DNA from: Pseudomonas sp. GD04019
GTDB lineage: Bacteria; Pseudomonadota; Gammaproteobacteria; Pseudomonadales; Pseudomonadaceae
DNA: 64,000 bases
Direction of reading: 5' to 3'
Assembly: GCF_029837695.1 (NCBI RefSeq)
Contig: NZ_JAOEEA010000012.1
Location: 116,233 to 180,232, forward strand
Each line of letters opens with the position of its first letter. Position 1 is the first letter of the stretch. The notes under the pieces were generated by a model. The model made no database searches. It saw only the letters and a list, made by a program, of their open reading frames with translations, and had not been told where the DNA came from. A program made the position numbers and the translations under genes. Of the stretch, positions 8,528-16,802 are shown in pieces.

Positions 8528-9664
8528 ATGGCTGAGAGCGAAAGCGGCGCGGACAAGAGTGAGGAACCCACTGGCAAGCGCCTGGAAGAGGCGCGCAAGA
8601 AAGGCCAGATAGCCCGCTCCAAGGAGCTCGGCACCTTGGCGGTGACCCTCGGAGGGGCGGCGGCGCTGCTGATTTACGGTGCAGATATAGGCCAAGTGTT
8701 GCTGGGGACGATGCGCGGCAACTTTGCCCTGCCGCGTGAGGTGTTGCTGGACGAAGGCTCCATGGCCCGCCACTTGCTCGCCACGGGTTTCGAAGCTCTA
8801 TTGGCGTTGCAGTCATTCTTTGTGGTGATGCTTATTGCCTCGATCATCGGCCCCGTGGCCCTGGGCGGCTGGCTATTTTCCGCCGAAGCGCTGGCGCCCA
8901 AGTTCAGCCGGATGAACCCGCTGGAAGGGCTCAAGCGCATGTTTTCCACCAAGGCCCTGGTGGAGCTGCTCAAGGCATTGGCCAAGTTCGTGATCATCCT
9001 GATGGTGGCCCTGGCGGTGCTCAAGTCGGACCAGGACGACTTGCTGGCCATCGCCAACGAGTCGGTCGAGTCGGCCATCCTGCATGCCATGCAGGTAACC
9101 GGCTGGAGCCTGCTGTGGATGGCCTGCGGGCTGATCCTGATTGCCGCTGTGGATGTGCCGTTCCAGCTCTGGGACACCAAGCAGAAGCTGATGATGACCA
9201 AGCAGGAAGTGCGCGACGAATACAAGGACAGCGAGGGCAAGCCCGAGGTCAAGTCGAAGATTCGCCAGTTGCAGCGGCAGATGGCCGAGCGGCGGATGAT
9301 GCAGCAGGTGCCCGAGGCCGACGTGGTGATCACCAACCCGACCCACTTCGCCGTGGCACTGAAGTACGACCCGGCGAAGGGCAATGCGCCGATGCTGCTG
9401 GCCAAGGGCGGCGACTTCCTGGCGCTGAAGATTCGCGAGATCGCCCAGGAGCACAAGGTCACGCTGCTCGAATCGCCGGCCCTGGCGCGGGCGGTGTTCT
9501 ACTCCACCGAGGTGGACCAGGAGATTCCCGCCGGCCTGTACCTGGCCGTGGCCCAGGTACTGGCCTACGTCTACCAGCTCAAGCAGTTCCGCTCCGGCAA
9601 GGGCAAGCGCCCGGCGCCGCTGGCGAATCTGCCCATCCCGCCGGACCTGCGTCGCGACGAGTGA
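8528..9664 (+). CDS. flhB: FlhB export gate and substrate-specificity switch protein
   Basis: 378 residues: an N-terminal segment with EEPTGKRLEEARKKGQ, four membrane segments (to about residue 215), and a cytoplasmic domain with the autocleavage motif NPTH (in VVITNPTHFAVALKY). Cleavage between Asn and Pro, with FliK, switches export from rod/hook to filament substrates. It is the last gene of the fliL operon. The stop is 4 bp from the end of the convergent sodC. A stand-alone homologue of its C-terminal domain lies at 25088-25432. Confidence 0.96.
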   Translation: MAESESGADKSEEPTGKRLEEARKKGQIARSKELGTLAVTLGGAAALLIYGADIGQVLLGTMRGNFALPREVLLDEGSMARHLLATGFEALLALQSFFVVMLIASIIGPVALGGWLFSAEALAPKFSRMNPLEGLKRMFSTKALVELLKALAKFVIILMVALAVLKSDQDDLLAIANESVESAILHAMQVTGWSLLWMACGLILIAAVDVPFQLWDTKQKLMMTKQEVRDEYKDSEGKPEVKSKIRQLQRQMAERRMMQQVPEADVVITNPTHFAVALKYDPAKGNAPMLLAKGGDFLALKIREIAQEHKVTLLESPALARAVFYSTEVDQEIPAGLYLAVAQVLAYVYQLKQFRSGKGKRPAPLANLPIPPDLRRDE

Positions 9665-9668
9665 CGCG

Positions 9669-10190
9669 TCACTCGATCACGCCGCAAGCCACGCGCACAC
9701 CACCACCGCCCAGCGGCTTGGGGTGGTCGGCATGGTTGTCGCCTCCGGCGTGAATCATCAGGGCATGGCCCTTGAGCTCGTCCAGGCTTTTCAGGCGCGG
9801 CGCCAGCACCGGCTGCCCGGCGTTGCCGCTGGCATCCACGTACAGCGCCGGCAGGTCGCCACGATGGGCGTCGTCCTGCCACGGCGTGCCGTGCTTGCCG
9901 GCGCCGTCCGGGTCCCAGTGGCCGCCAGCCATTTCGGCGGCCGAGGGCTGGCCGTCCTTGCTGCCAGGCGCGCAGTCCGGGTTGGTGTGCAGGTGGAAGC
10001 CATGGATGCCCGGCACCAGGCCGGACAGGGCAGGGGTGAAGACCAGGCCATAGCGGCTCTGCTCGACCTTGACGCTACCGACCTGCTGGCCGCTGCCTTT
10101 GGCATCCACGGCGTGCAGCGGGATGTTGAGCGGGGCGGCTTGCACGCTGCCGGCCGCGACGAGCAGGGCGGCGAGGGTCCATGGGCGCAT
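9669..10190 (-). CDS. sodC: SodC periplasmic Cu,Zn superoxide dismutase
   Basis: 173 residues with a Sec signal peptide (cleavage likely after VQAA). The mature domain keeps the copper ligands in GFHLHTNPDC, the zinc-loop histidine/aspartate residues around GGHWDPDGAGKHG and HRGDLPALYVD, and the C-terminal GGGGVRVACGVIE signature with the disulphide cysteine. It would dismutate periplasmic superoxide. AGGAG precedes the ATG on the minus strand. The gene sits antisense between flhB and flhA, splitting the flagellar block. The two flanking flagellar genes have their own logic (flhA has its own sigma54-type promoter), so sodC looks like an insertion of an unrelated gene into a natural gap. Confidence 0.93.
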   Translation of the reverse strand: MRPWTLAALLVAAGSVQAAPLNIPLHAVDAKGSGQQVGSVKVEQSRYGLVFTPALSGLVPGIHGFHLHTNPDCAPGSKDGQPSAAEMAGGHWDPDGAGKHGTPWQDDAHRGDLPALYVDASGNAGQPVLAPRLKSLDELKGHALMIHAGGDNHADHPKPLGGGGVRVACGVIE

Positions 10191-10293
10191 GGCGGTTCTC
10201 CTGATAAGTGGTTGGAGAGCTTGTGACTGTCAGCCGCTGCCAGGGTTTCCTGTTTCGAATGTAAGCCATTGTTTTTCAATAGCCTGGGAAATC

Positions 10294-10309
10294 TGGCCGG
10301 GTTCTTGCT
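10294..10309 (+). promoter_or_regulatory. sigma54 (RpoN) promoter for flhA-flhF-fleN-fliA
   Basis: TGGCCGGGTTCTTGCT has GG at 10295-10296 and GC at 10307-10308 with a 10-base spacer. It lies about 58 bp upstream of flhA and is the third GG-N10-GC site in front of a flagellar transcription unit in this window. Confidence 0.78.
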
Positions 10310-10366
10310 CTGACCTGCCCACGGCGCCTTTTCGCGTCAAAAGATTGAACTGGCTGGGGTAATCAA

Positions 10367-12496
10367 GTGGCAGTGGATCGGGCGCAAATCATCGGTGATG
10401 TACGCAGCAATCTGGTGGGGTTGCGCCAGGGCAATCTGGGCATCCCGTTGCTGCTGCTGGTCATGCTCGCCATGGTCATGCTGCCGATCCCGCCGTTCCT
10501 GCTCGACGTGCTGTTCACCTTCAGCATCGCCCTGTCCATCGTGGTACTGCTGGTCGCCATCTACTCCCTGCGCCCGCTGGACTTCGCCGTGTTCCCCACG
10601 GTGCTGCTGGCCGCGACCCTGCTGCGCCTGGCGTTGAACGTGGCGTCCACGCGCGTGGTGCTGCTGCACGGCCAGGAGGGTCACGATGCCGCGGGCAAAG
10701 TGATCCAGGCCTTCGGTGAGGTGGTGATCGGCGGCAACTACGTGGTTGGTGCCGTGGTGTTCGCCATCTTGATGATCATCAACTTCGTGGTGGTCACCAA
10801 GGGCGCCGGGCGTATCTCCGAGGTAAGCGCACGCTTCACCTTGGACGCCATGCCTGGCAAGCAGATGGCCATCGACGCCGACCTCAACGCCGGCCTGATC
10901 GACCAGGCCGAGGCCAAGAAGCGCCGTACCGAGGTGGCCCAGGAGGCCGACTTCTACGGCTCGATGGACGGTGCCTCGAAATTCGTCCGTGGTGACGCCG
11001 TCGCCGGCCTGCTGATTCTGTTCATCAACTTGATCGGTGGTATCGCTATCGGTGTATTGCAGCACGACCTGAGTTTCGGCGACGCCGGGCGTATCTACAC
11101 CCTGCTGACCATCGGTGACGGCCTGGTGGCGCAGATCCCGTCCCTGCTGCTGTCCACCGCCGCCGCGATCATGGTGACCCGCGTATCCACCTCGGAAGAC
11201 ATGGGCGCCCAGGTCAGCCGGCAGATGTTCGCCTCACCCAAGGCCCTGGCCGTGTCGGCGGCGATCATGATCGCCATGGGTCTGGTGCCGGGCATGCCGC
11301 ACTTTTCCTTTATCAGCCTCGGTCTGGTGGCCGCCGGTGCGGCCTACTGGATCGCGCACAAGCAGCGCAAGACCAAGGAGGATGCGGTCAAGGAAGTCCA
11401 GCGTCAGCAGGAGCTGCTGCCGGCGCAAAAGGCCCAGGAGGTCAAGGAGCTGGGCTGGGACGACGTGACTCCGGTGGACATGGTCGGCCTGGAAGTGGGT
11501 TATCGCCTGATTCCGCTGGTCGACCGCAACCAAGGCGGCCAGCTGCTGGCGCGGATCAAGGGTGTGCGCAAGAAGCTGTCCCAGGAAATGGGCTTTCTGA
11601 TGCCGTCCGTGCATATCCGCGACAACCTCGACCTGTTGCCCAACGCCTATCGCCTGACCCTGATGGGCGTCAGCGTGGCCGAGGCCGAGGTGTATCCGGA
11701 GCGCGAACTGGCGATCAACCCCGGCCAGGTGTTCGGCACCCTCAATGGCATCGCCGCCAAAGATCCGGCGTTCGGACTGGAGGCGGTGTGGATCGATCCG
11801 ACCCAGCGCGACCAGGCGCAATCGCTCGGCTACACGGTGGTGGATGCCAGTACCGTGGTCGCCACCCATCTCAACCAGGTGCTGCACAAGCATGCCCATG
11901 AACTGCTCGGCCACGAAGAGGTCCAGCAATTGATGCAGCTGCTGGCCAAGAGCTCGCCGAAGCTGGCCGAGGAGCTGGTGCCGGGCATGATTTCCTTGTC
12001 CACCCTGCTGCGGGTGCTGCAGACCCTGCTGCAGGAACAGGTGCCGGTGCGCGACATCCGCAGCATCGCCGAAGCCATCTCCAACGTGGCCGGCAAGAGT
12101 CAAGATCCCGCCGCGATGGTGGCCGCGGTTCGCGTCGCGCTTTCTCGCGCAATCGTGCAAAGCATTGTGGGACTAGAGCCGGAGCTGCCTGTGATCACTC
12201 TGGAACCCAGGTTGGAACAGTTATTGCTCAATAGCCTGCAGAAGGCCGGTCAGGGCTCCGAGGATGGCATCCTCCTCGAGCCCGGCATGGCCGAGAAGCT
12301 GCAACGCTCCCTGGTGGAAGCGACGCAGCGCCAGGAAATGCTCGGCAAACCGGTGATCCTGCTGGTAGCCGGTCCGGTCCGGGCGATGCTGTCGCGATTC
12401 GCGCGGCTCGCCGTACCGGCCATGCATGTACTGGCCTACCAGGAAATACCGGATAACAAGCAGGTCACGATCGTTGCTACGGTCGGCCAGAACTGA
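10367..12496 (+). CDS. flhA: FlhA flagellar export gate protein
   Basis: 709 residues. The N-terminal half has about eight membrane segments and the conserved FHIPEP-type loop (SEVSARFTLDAMPGKQMAIDAD region). The C-terminal half is the cytoplasmic ring that docks chaperone-substrate complexes. The frame opens with GTG at 10367; a second in-frame GTG at 10373 would give a VDRAQI start, closer to the MDRSQL-like start I recall for P. aeruginosa, so the exact start is uncertain by two codons. flhF follows after 12 bp. Confidence 0.95.
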   Translation: MAVDRAQIIGDVRSNLVGLRQGNLGIPLLLLVMLAMVMLPIPPFLLDVLFTFSIALSIVVLLVAIYSLRPLDFAVFPTVLLAATLLRLALNVASTRVVLLHGQEGHDAAGKVIQAFGEVVIGGNYVVGAVVFAILMIINFVVVTKGAGRISEVSARFTLDAMPGKQMAIDADLNAGLIDQAEAKKRRTEVAQEADFYGSMDGASKFVRGDAVAGLLILFINLIGGIAIGVLQHDLSFGDAGRIYTLLTIGDGLVAQIPSLLLSTAAAIMVTRVSTSEDMGAQVSRQMFASPKALAVSAAIMIAMGLVPGMPHFSFISLGLVAAGAAYWIAHKQRKTKEDAVKEVQRQQELLPAQKAQEVKELGWDDVTPVDMVGLEVGYRLIPLVDRNQGGQLLARIKGVRKKLSQEMGFLMPSVHIRDNLDLLPNAYRLTLMGVSVAEAEVYPERELAINPGQVFGTLNGIAAKDPAFGLEAVWIDPTQRDQAQSLGYTVVDASTVVATHLNQVLHKHAHELLGHEEVQQLMQLLAKSSPKLAEELVPGMISLSTLLRVLQTLLQEQVPVRDIRSIAEAISNVAGKSQDPAAMVAAVRVALSRAIVQSIVGLEPELPVITLEPRLEQLLLNSLQKAGQGSEDGILLEPGMAEKLQRSLVEATQRQEMLGKPVILLVAGPVRAMLSRFARLAVPAMHVLAYQEIPDNKQVTIVATVGQN

Positions 12497-12508
12497 GGGT
12501 TCTAAGCC

Positions 12509-13834
12509 ATGCAAGTCAAACGCTTCTTCGCCGCCGATATGCGTACCGCCATGAAACTGGTGCGTGATGAGCTGGGCGCCGATGCCGCCATCATTGGCAA
12601 TCGCCGTGTGGCCGGTGGCGTGGAGCTGACCGCGGCCCTGGATTACCAGCCGACGACCCCGGCGCGTCAGGCCAACCCGGCGCTGGAAGCCGAGCTGCGC
12701 AAGACCCAGGCGAAAATCGCCAATGCCCAGGCCGAACTGACCGTGCGTGCCGTGGCTGACGAGCGCAAGGATCGTCAACTGTTCGCCAACGAATCGCTGG
12801 TCGCCCCGGAGCTGCCGGCCACCGCCGTCAAGGCCCAGCGTCCGGTGGTCGCCGCACAACCTGCAGCCAAGCCGGCTGCCGCTGCGGTGGATCAGCGCGC
12901 CTTGGATGCCATGCGCTTTGAGCTGCACGGCCTACGCGAGTTGATCGAAGTACAGCTGGGCTCCATCGCCTGGGGCCAGCTGCAGAATCGCAAGCCGCAA
13001 CAGGCCAACCTGTGGCGCCGCCTGCAGCGGATGGGCCTGTCCGCCGAGCTGTCCAAGGCCCTGCTGGAGCGCGTGGCCAAGGTCGCCGAGCCGCGCCAGG
13101 CCTGGCGCATGCTGCTGGCCCATCTGGCCCACGCGATCAAGACGCCCGACGTCGAGCCGCTGGAAGAGGGCGGTGTGATTGCCCTGGTCGGTCCCGCCGG
13201 CATGGGCAAGACCACCACCCTGGCCAAGATGGCCGCGCGCTACGTGCTGAAATACGGCCCGCAGAGCATCGCCCTGGTCAGCATGGACAGCTTCCGCATC
13301 GGCGCCCAGGAGCAGATCAAGACCCTCGGCCGCATCCTCAACGTACCGGTGACCCAGGTCGACCCGGGCCAGTCGCTGGTCCAGGCCCTGGCCCCGCTGG
13401 CGCGCAAGAAGGTGGTGTTGATCGATACCGCCGGCCTGCCGGGCAATGACCCTGCGCTGCGTCTGCAGTTGGAGAGTCTGGCCGCGCGTGGGGTCAAATC
13501 GAAAAACTATCTGGTGCTGGCCGCTACCAGCCAGGCTCAGGTGCTCAAGGCCGCCTATCACAGCTACAAGCTGTGCGGCCTGGCCGGGTGCATCCTGAGC
13601 AAGGTCGATGAAGCCGCCAACCTGGGTGAAGTTCTGGGGCTGGCTATCAGCCAGCATCTACCGGTAGCCTATCTGGCAGATGGGCCGAAGATTCCGGACG
13701 ATCTGCAGGTGCCGCGCAGCCATCAGTTGGTGAGCCGCGCCGTGAGCCTGCAGACCGCCGACGATCCGAGCGAGGAGGCCATGGCGGATATGTTCGCCGG
13801 CCTGTATCACCACCCGGCGCGCCGCGTGGGGTAA
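12509..13834 (+). CDS. flhF: FlhF SRP-type GTPase for polar flagellum placement
   Basis: 441 residues: a short conserved N-terminus (MQVKRFFAADMRTAMKLVRDELG), an Ala/Pro/Gln-rich linker, then the N and G domains of the SRP GTPase family. The P-loop is GPAGMGKTTTLAKMAARY; DTAG (in VLIDTAGL) and SKVDE are also visible. FlhF recruits early flagellar components to the cell pole. fleN is 96 bp downstream. The pair sets flagellar position and number together. Confidence 0.95.
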   Translation: MQVKRFFAADMRTAMKLVRDELGADAAIIGNRRVAGGVELTAALDYQPTTPARQANPALEAELRKTQAKIANAQAELTVRAVADERKDRQLFANESLVAPELPATAVKAQRPVVAAQPAAKPAAAAVDQRALDAMRFELHGLRELIEVQLGSIAWGQLQNRKPQQANLWRRLQRMGLSAELSKALLERVAKVAEPRQAWRMLLAHLAHAIKTPDVEPLEEGGVIALVGPAGMGKTTTLAKMAARYVLKYGPQSIALVSMDSFRIGAQEQIKTLGRILNVPVTQVDPGQSLVQALAPLARKKVVLIDTAGLPGNDPALRLQLESLAARGVKSKNYLVLAATSQAQVLKAAYHSYKLCGLAGCILSKVDEAANLGEVLGLAISQHLPVAYLADGPKIPDDLQVPRSHQLVSRAVSLQTADDPSEEAMADMFAGLYHHPARRVG

Positions 13835-13930
13835 GGCAGGCGGCAGCGTGCAAGGCGTTCTAGTGTTAGGAAAGGGTCGGTGTGGTTGCCCGACCAGCCC
13901 AGTCCAGGCAAGACAAGGTAAGAGAAGAAC

Positions 13931-14764
13931 ATGGGTAGTATGCATCCCGTACAGGTGATCGCAGTCACAGGCGGCAAGGGCGGTGTCGGCAAGACCAACG
14001 TGTCGGTGAATCTGTCACTGGCGCTGGCCGACCTCGGTCGCCGGGTCATGCTGATGGACGCCGACCTGGGCCTGGCCAACGTCGACGTCCTGCTCGGCCT
14101 GACCGCCAAGCGCACCCTGGCCGACGTGATCGCCGGCGAGTGCGATCTCAAGGATGTGCTGATCCAGGGCCCCGGCGGTGTGCGCATCGTGCCGGCGGCG
14201 TCCGGCACGCAGAGCATGGTGCAGTTGTCGCCGGTGCAGCATGCCGGCCTGATCCAGGCCTTCAGCGACATCAGCGACAACCTCGATGTACTGGTCATCG
14301 ACACCGCCGCCGGCATTGGCGACGGCGTGGTCAGCTTCGTGCGCGCGGCGCAGGAAGTCATCGTGGTGGTCTGCGACGAGCCGACCTCGATCACCGACGC
14401 CTATGCGCTGATCAAGCTGCTCAATCGCGATTACGGCATGAGCCGCTTCCGTGTGCTGGCCAACATGGCCCATACGCCGCAGGAAGGGCGCAATCTGTTT
14501 GCTAAGCTGACCAAGGTAACCGACCGTTTTCTCGATGTGGCTTTGCAGTACGTCGGCGCCGTCCCTTACGACGAGTCCGTACGCAAGGCCGTGCAGAAGC
14601 AGCGCGCGGTATACGAAGCCTTCCCGCGCTCGAAATGCGCACTGGCGTTCAAGGCGATCGCCCAGAAAGTCGACACCTGGCCGCTACCGGCCAACCCGCG
14701 CGGCCATCTGGAGTTCTTCGTCGAGCGTCTGGTGCAGCAACCGATCGCGGGTACGGCCGTATGA
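13931..14764 (+). CDS. fleN: FleN (FlhG) flagellar number regulator, MinD-type ATPase
   Basis: 277 residues with the deviant Walker A of the MinD/ParA family (GGKGGVGKTNVSVNLSLAL) near the N-terminus and DADLGLANVD and DTAAGIGDGVV further on. FleN binds the master regulator FleQ and represses flagellar gene expression, limiting the cell to a defined flagellum number. The TGA overlaps the fliA ATG (ATGA at 14761-14764), so translation of the two is coupled. Confidence 0.95.
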   Translation: MGSMHPVQVIAVTGGKGGVGKTNVSVNLSLALADLGRRVMLMDADLGLANVDVLLGLTAKRTLADVIAGECDLKDVLIQGPGGVRIVPAASGTQSMVQLSPVQHAGLIQAFSDISDNLDVLVIDTAAGIGDGVVSFVRAAQEVIVVVCDEPTSITDAYALIKLLNRDYGMSRFRVLANMAHTPQEGRNLFAKLTKVTDRFLDVALQYVGAVPYDESVRKAVQKQRAVYEAFPRSKCALAFKAIAQKVDTWPLPANPRGHLEFFVERLVQQPIAGTAV

Positions 14765-15507
14765 CAGCAGCCAGTGGACTACGCATGTACAACAAGGCGC
14801 AGGCGCAGGATTCCCAGCACCAATTGATCGAGCGCTACGCGCCCCTGGTCAAGCGCATCGCCTATCACCTGCTGGCGCGCTTGCCGGCCAGCGTGCAGGT
14901 CGATGACCTGATCCAGGCGGGCATGATCGGTCTGCTGGAAGCTTCGAAGAAATACGACGGCAGCAAGGGCGCCAGCTTCGAAACCTACGCCGGCATCCGC
15001 ATCCGCGGCGCCATGCTGGACGAGGTGCGCAAGGGCGATTGGGCGCCGCGTTCGGTACACCGTAATACCCGCATGGTCAGCGACGCGATTCGCGCAATCG
15101 AGGCGCGCACCGGAAGAGACGCTAAAGATCAAGAGGTTGCGGCCGAACTCCAATTGAGTCTCGAGGATTACTACGGCATTCTTGGCGACACTCTGGGCAG
15201 CCGCCTGTTCAGCTTCGACGACCTGGTTCAGGACGGCGAGAGCGGCGGTATGCACGAGGATGTCAGCAGCAGTCACGGAGGGCCCCTGCATGGTCTGGAA
15301 GATGAGCGCTTCCAGGCGGCCCTGGCCGATGCCATCGCCAACCTGCCGGAGCGCGAGCGCCTGGTGCTGTCGCTGTACTACGACGAAGAATTGAATTTGA
15401 AGGAAATCGGCGAAGTCCTGGGGGTCAGCGAATCCCGGGTCAGCCAGTTGCACAGCCAGTGCGCCGCGCGTCTGCGGTCCAGGTTGGGCGAGTGGCGGGC
15501 CAGCTGA
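14761..15507 (+). CDS. fliA: FliA flagellar sigma factor (sigma28)
   Basis: 248 residues with sigma regions 2, 3 and 4 (LVKRIAYHLLARLPASVQVDDLI; YAGIRIRGAMLDEVRKGDW; ERLVLSLYYDEELNLKEIG with the ESRVSQLHSQ helix-turn-helix). It transcribes late genes such as flagellin and many chemotaxis genes and is held by FlgM until the hook is complete. The start at 14761 overlaps the fleN stop (ATGA). An alternative internal ATG (14785) would lose only eight residues. Confidence 0.95.
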   Translation: MTAASGLRMYNKAQAQDSQHQLIERYAPLVKRIAYHLLARLPASVQVDDLIQAGMIGLLEASKKYDGSKGASFETYAGIRIRGAMLDEVRKGDWAPRSVHRNTRMVSDAIRAIEARTGRDAKDQEVAAELQLSLEDYYGILGDTLGSRLFSFDDLVQDGESGGMHEDVSSSHGGPLHGLEDERFQAALADAIANLPERERLVLSLYYDEELNLKEIGEVLGVSESRVSQLHSQCAARLRSRLGEWRAS

Positions 15508-15578
15508 CGGCTAACCGGTTTCATGATTTGCGACGCTACCGGGCTGCCGGAGGCGTTTAGGACTGTACGGAGGTCGAC

Positions 15579-15965
15579 TTGGACAAGAACATGAAAATCC
15601 TCATCGTTGACGATTTTTCGACGATGCGACGGATCATCAAGAACCTCCTGCGTGATCTGGGGTTCACCAATACCGCGGAGGCCGACGACGGCAACACCGC
15701 TCTGCCCATGCTGCAGAGCGGCAGCTTCGACTTCCTGGTGACCGACTGGAACATGCCCGGCATGACCGGCATCGACCTGTTGCGTGCGGTGCGCGCCGAT
15801 GACCGCCTGAAGACCCTGCCGGTGCTGATGGTGACTGCAGAAGCCAAGCGCGAGCAGATCATCGAAGCCGCCCAGGCCGGTGTGAATGGCTACGTGGTCA
15901 AGCCGTTCACCGCCCAGGTGCTTAAGGAGAAGATCGAGAAGATCTTCGAACGGGTTAACGGCTGA
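15579..15965 (+). CDS. cheY: CheY chemotaxis response regulator
   Basis: 128-residue stand-alone receiver with DD near the N-terminus (IVDDFSTMRR), phospho-acceptor Asp in FLVTDWNMPGM, Thr in VTAEA and Lys in VVKPF. CheY-P binds FliM to change motor rotation. I chose the TTG at 15579 because GGAGG lies 5 bases upstream; the first ATG (15591) would leave a 17-base spacing and remove four residues (MDKN). It starts the cheYZAB-motCD-parC-parP-cheW gene string; cheZ is 19 bp downstream. Confidence 0.95.
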   Translation: MDKNMKILIVDDFSTMRRIIKNLLRDLGFTNTAEADDGNTALPMLQSGSFDFLVTDWNMPGMTGIDLLRAVRADDRLKTLPVLMVTAEAKREQIIEAAQAGVNGYVVKPFTAQVLKEKIEKIFERVNG

Positions 15966-15984
15966 TGTCCGCCGCGAGGGCGCT

Positions 15985-16773
15985 ATGGCAAACGATGATT
16001 CAACCCTGGGCGAACTCGAATCGACCCTGAAGACACATGCGACCCAACTCGTCGAAAGCCTGGAGAAGGGCCGTTTCGGCGAAGCGGTACAGCTGATCCA
16101 TGAGCTGGGCAAGGCGCGCGATCATGGCCTGTACCAGGAAGTCGGTAAGCTCACCCGCGAGCTGCACAACGCGATAGTCAATTTCCAGATCGACCCGCGC
16201 ATGCCGGGCGCCCAGGAAATCTCGCAGATATCCGATGCCACCGAGCGTCTGTCCTATGTGGTCACGATGACCGAGAAGGCGGCCAACCGCACCATGGACC
16301 TGGTCGAGCAGAGCGCGCCGCTGGTTAATGACCTGGGCGACGAGGCGCAGAGCCTGTCGGCCGAATGGGGCAAGTTCATGCGCCGCGAGATGAGCGCCGA
16401 CGCCTTCCGCGACCTGGCCAAACGCATCGAGCTGTACCTCGCCCGCAGCGAGCGCGACAGCCAGAAACTCTCCGGCCACCTGAACGACATTCTGCTGGCG
16501 CAGGACTTCCAGGATCTCACCGGGCAAGTGATCAAGCGGGTGACCCAGTTGGTCACCGAAGTGGAAAGCAACCTGCTCAAGCTGGTGCTCATGGCCAGCC
16601 ACGTCGACCGTTTCGCTGGCATCGAGCACGACCACGCAGCGCTTCGCGCCGAGCAAGAACAACAAAAAGAGCCTTCCAAGGGTGAAGGTCCGCAGATTCA
16701 TGCCGATAAGCGTGAGGACGTGGCGTCCAGTCAGGACGACGTCGACGATCTGCTGTCCAGCCTTGGATTTTAA
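15985..16773 (+). CDS. cheZ: CheZ CheY-P phosphatase
   Basis: 262 residues, mostly long helices. The catalytic segment is in the QDFQDLTGQVIKRV motif, where the second Gln is the active-site residue in CheZ proteins. The C-terminus ends in DDVDDLLSSLGF, the CheY-tethering helix. CheZ speeds CheY-P dephosphorylation. ATG 15985 has GAGGG upstream; the open frame reaching back into cheY is not used. cheA follows 29 bp downstream. Confidence 0.94.
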   Translation: MANDDSTLGELESTLKTHATQLVESLEKGRFGEAVQLIHELGKARDHGLYQEVGKLTRELHNAIVNFQIDPRMPGAQEISQISDATERLSYVVTMTEKAANRTMDLVEQSAPLVNDLGDEAQSLSAEWGKFMRREMSADAFRDLAKRIELYLARSERDSQKLSGHLNDILLAQDFQDLTGQVIKRVTQLVTEVESNLLKLVLMASHVDRFAGIEHDHAALRAEQEQQKEPSKGEGPQIHADKREDVASSQDDVDDLLSSLGF

Positions 16774-16802
16774 GGCTCTAACAGAGCCTTTGGAGCGCAC
16801 CG

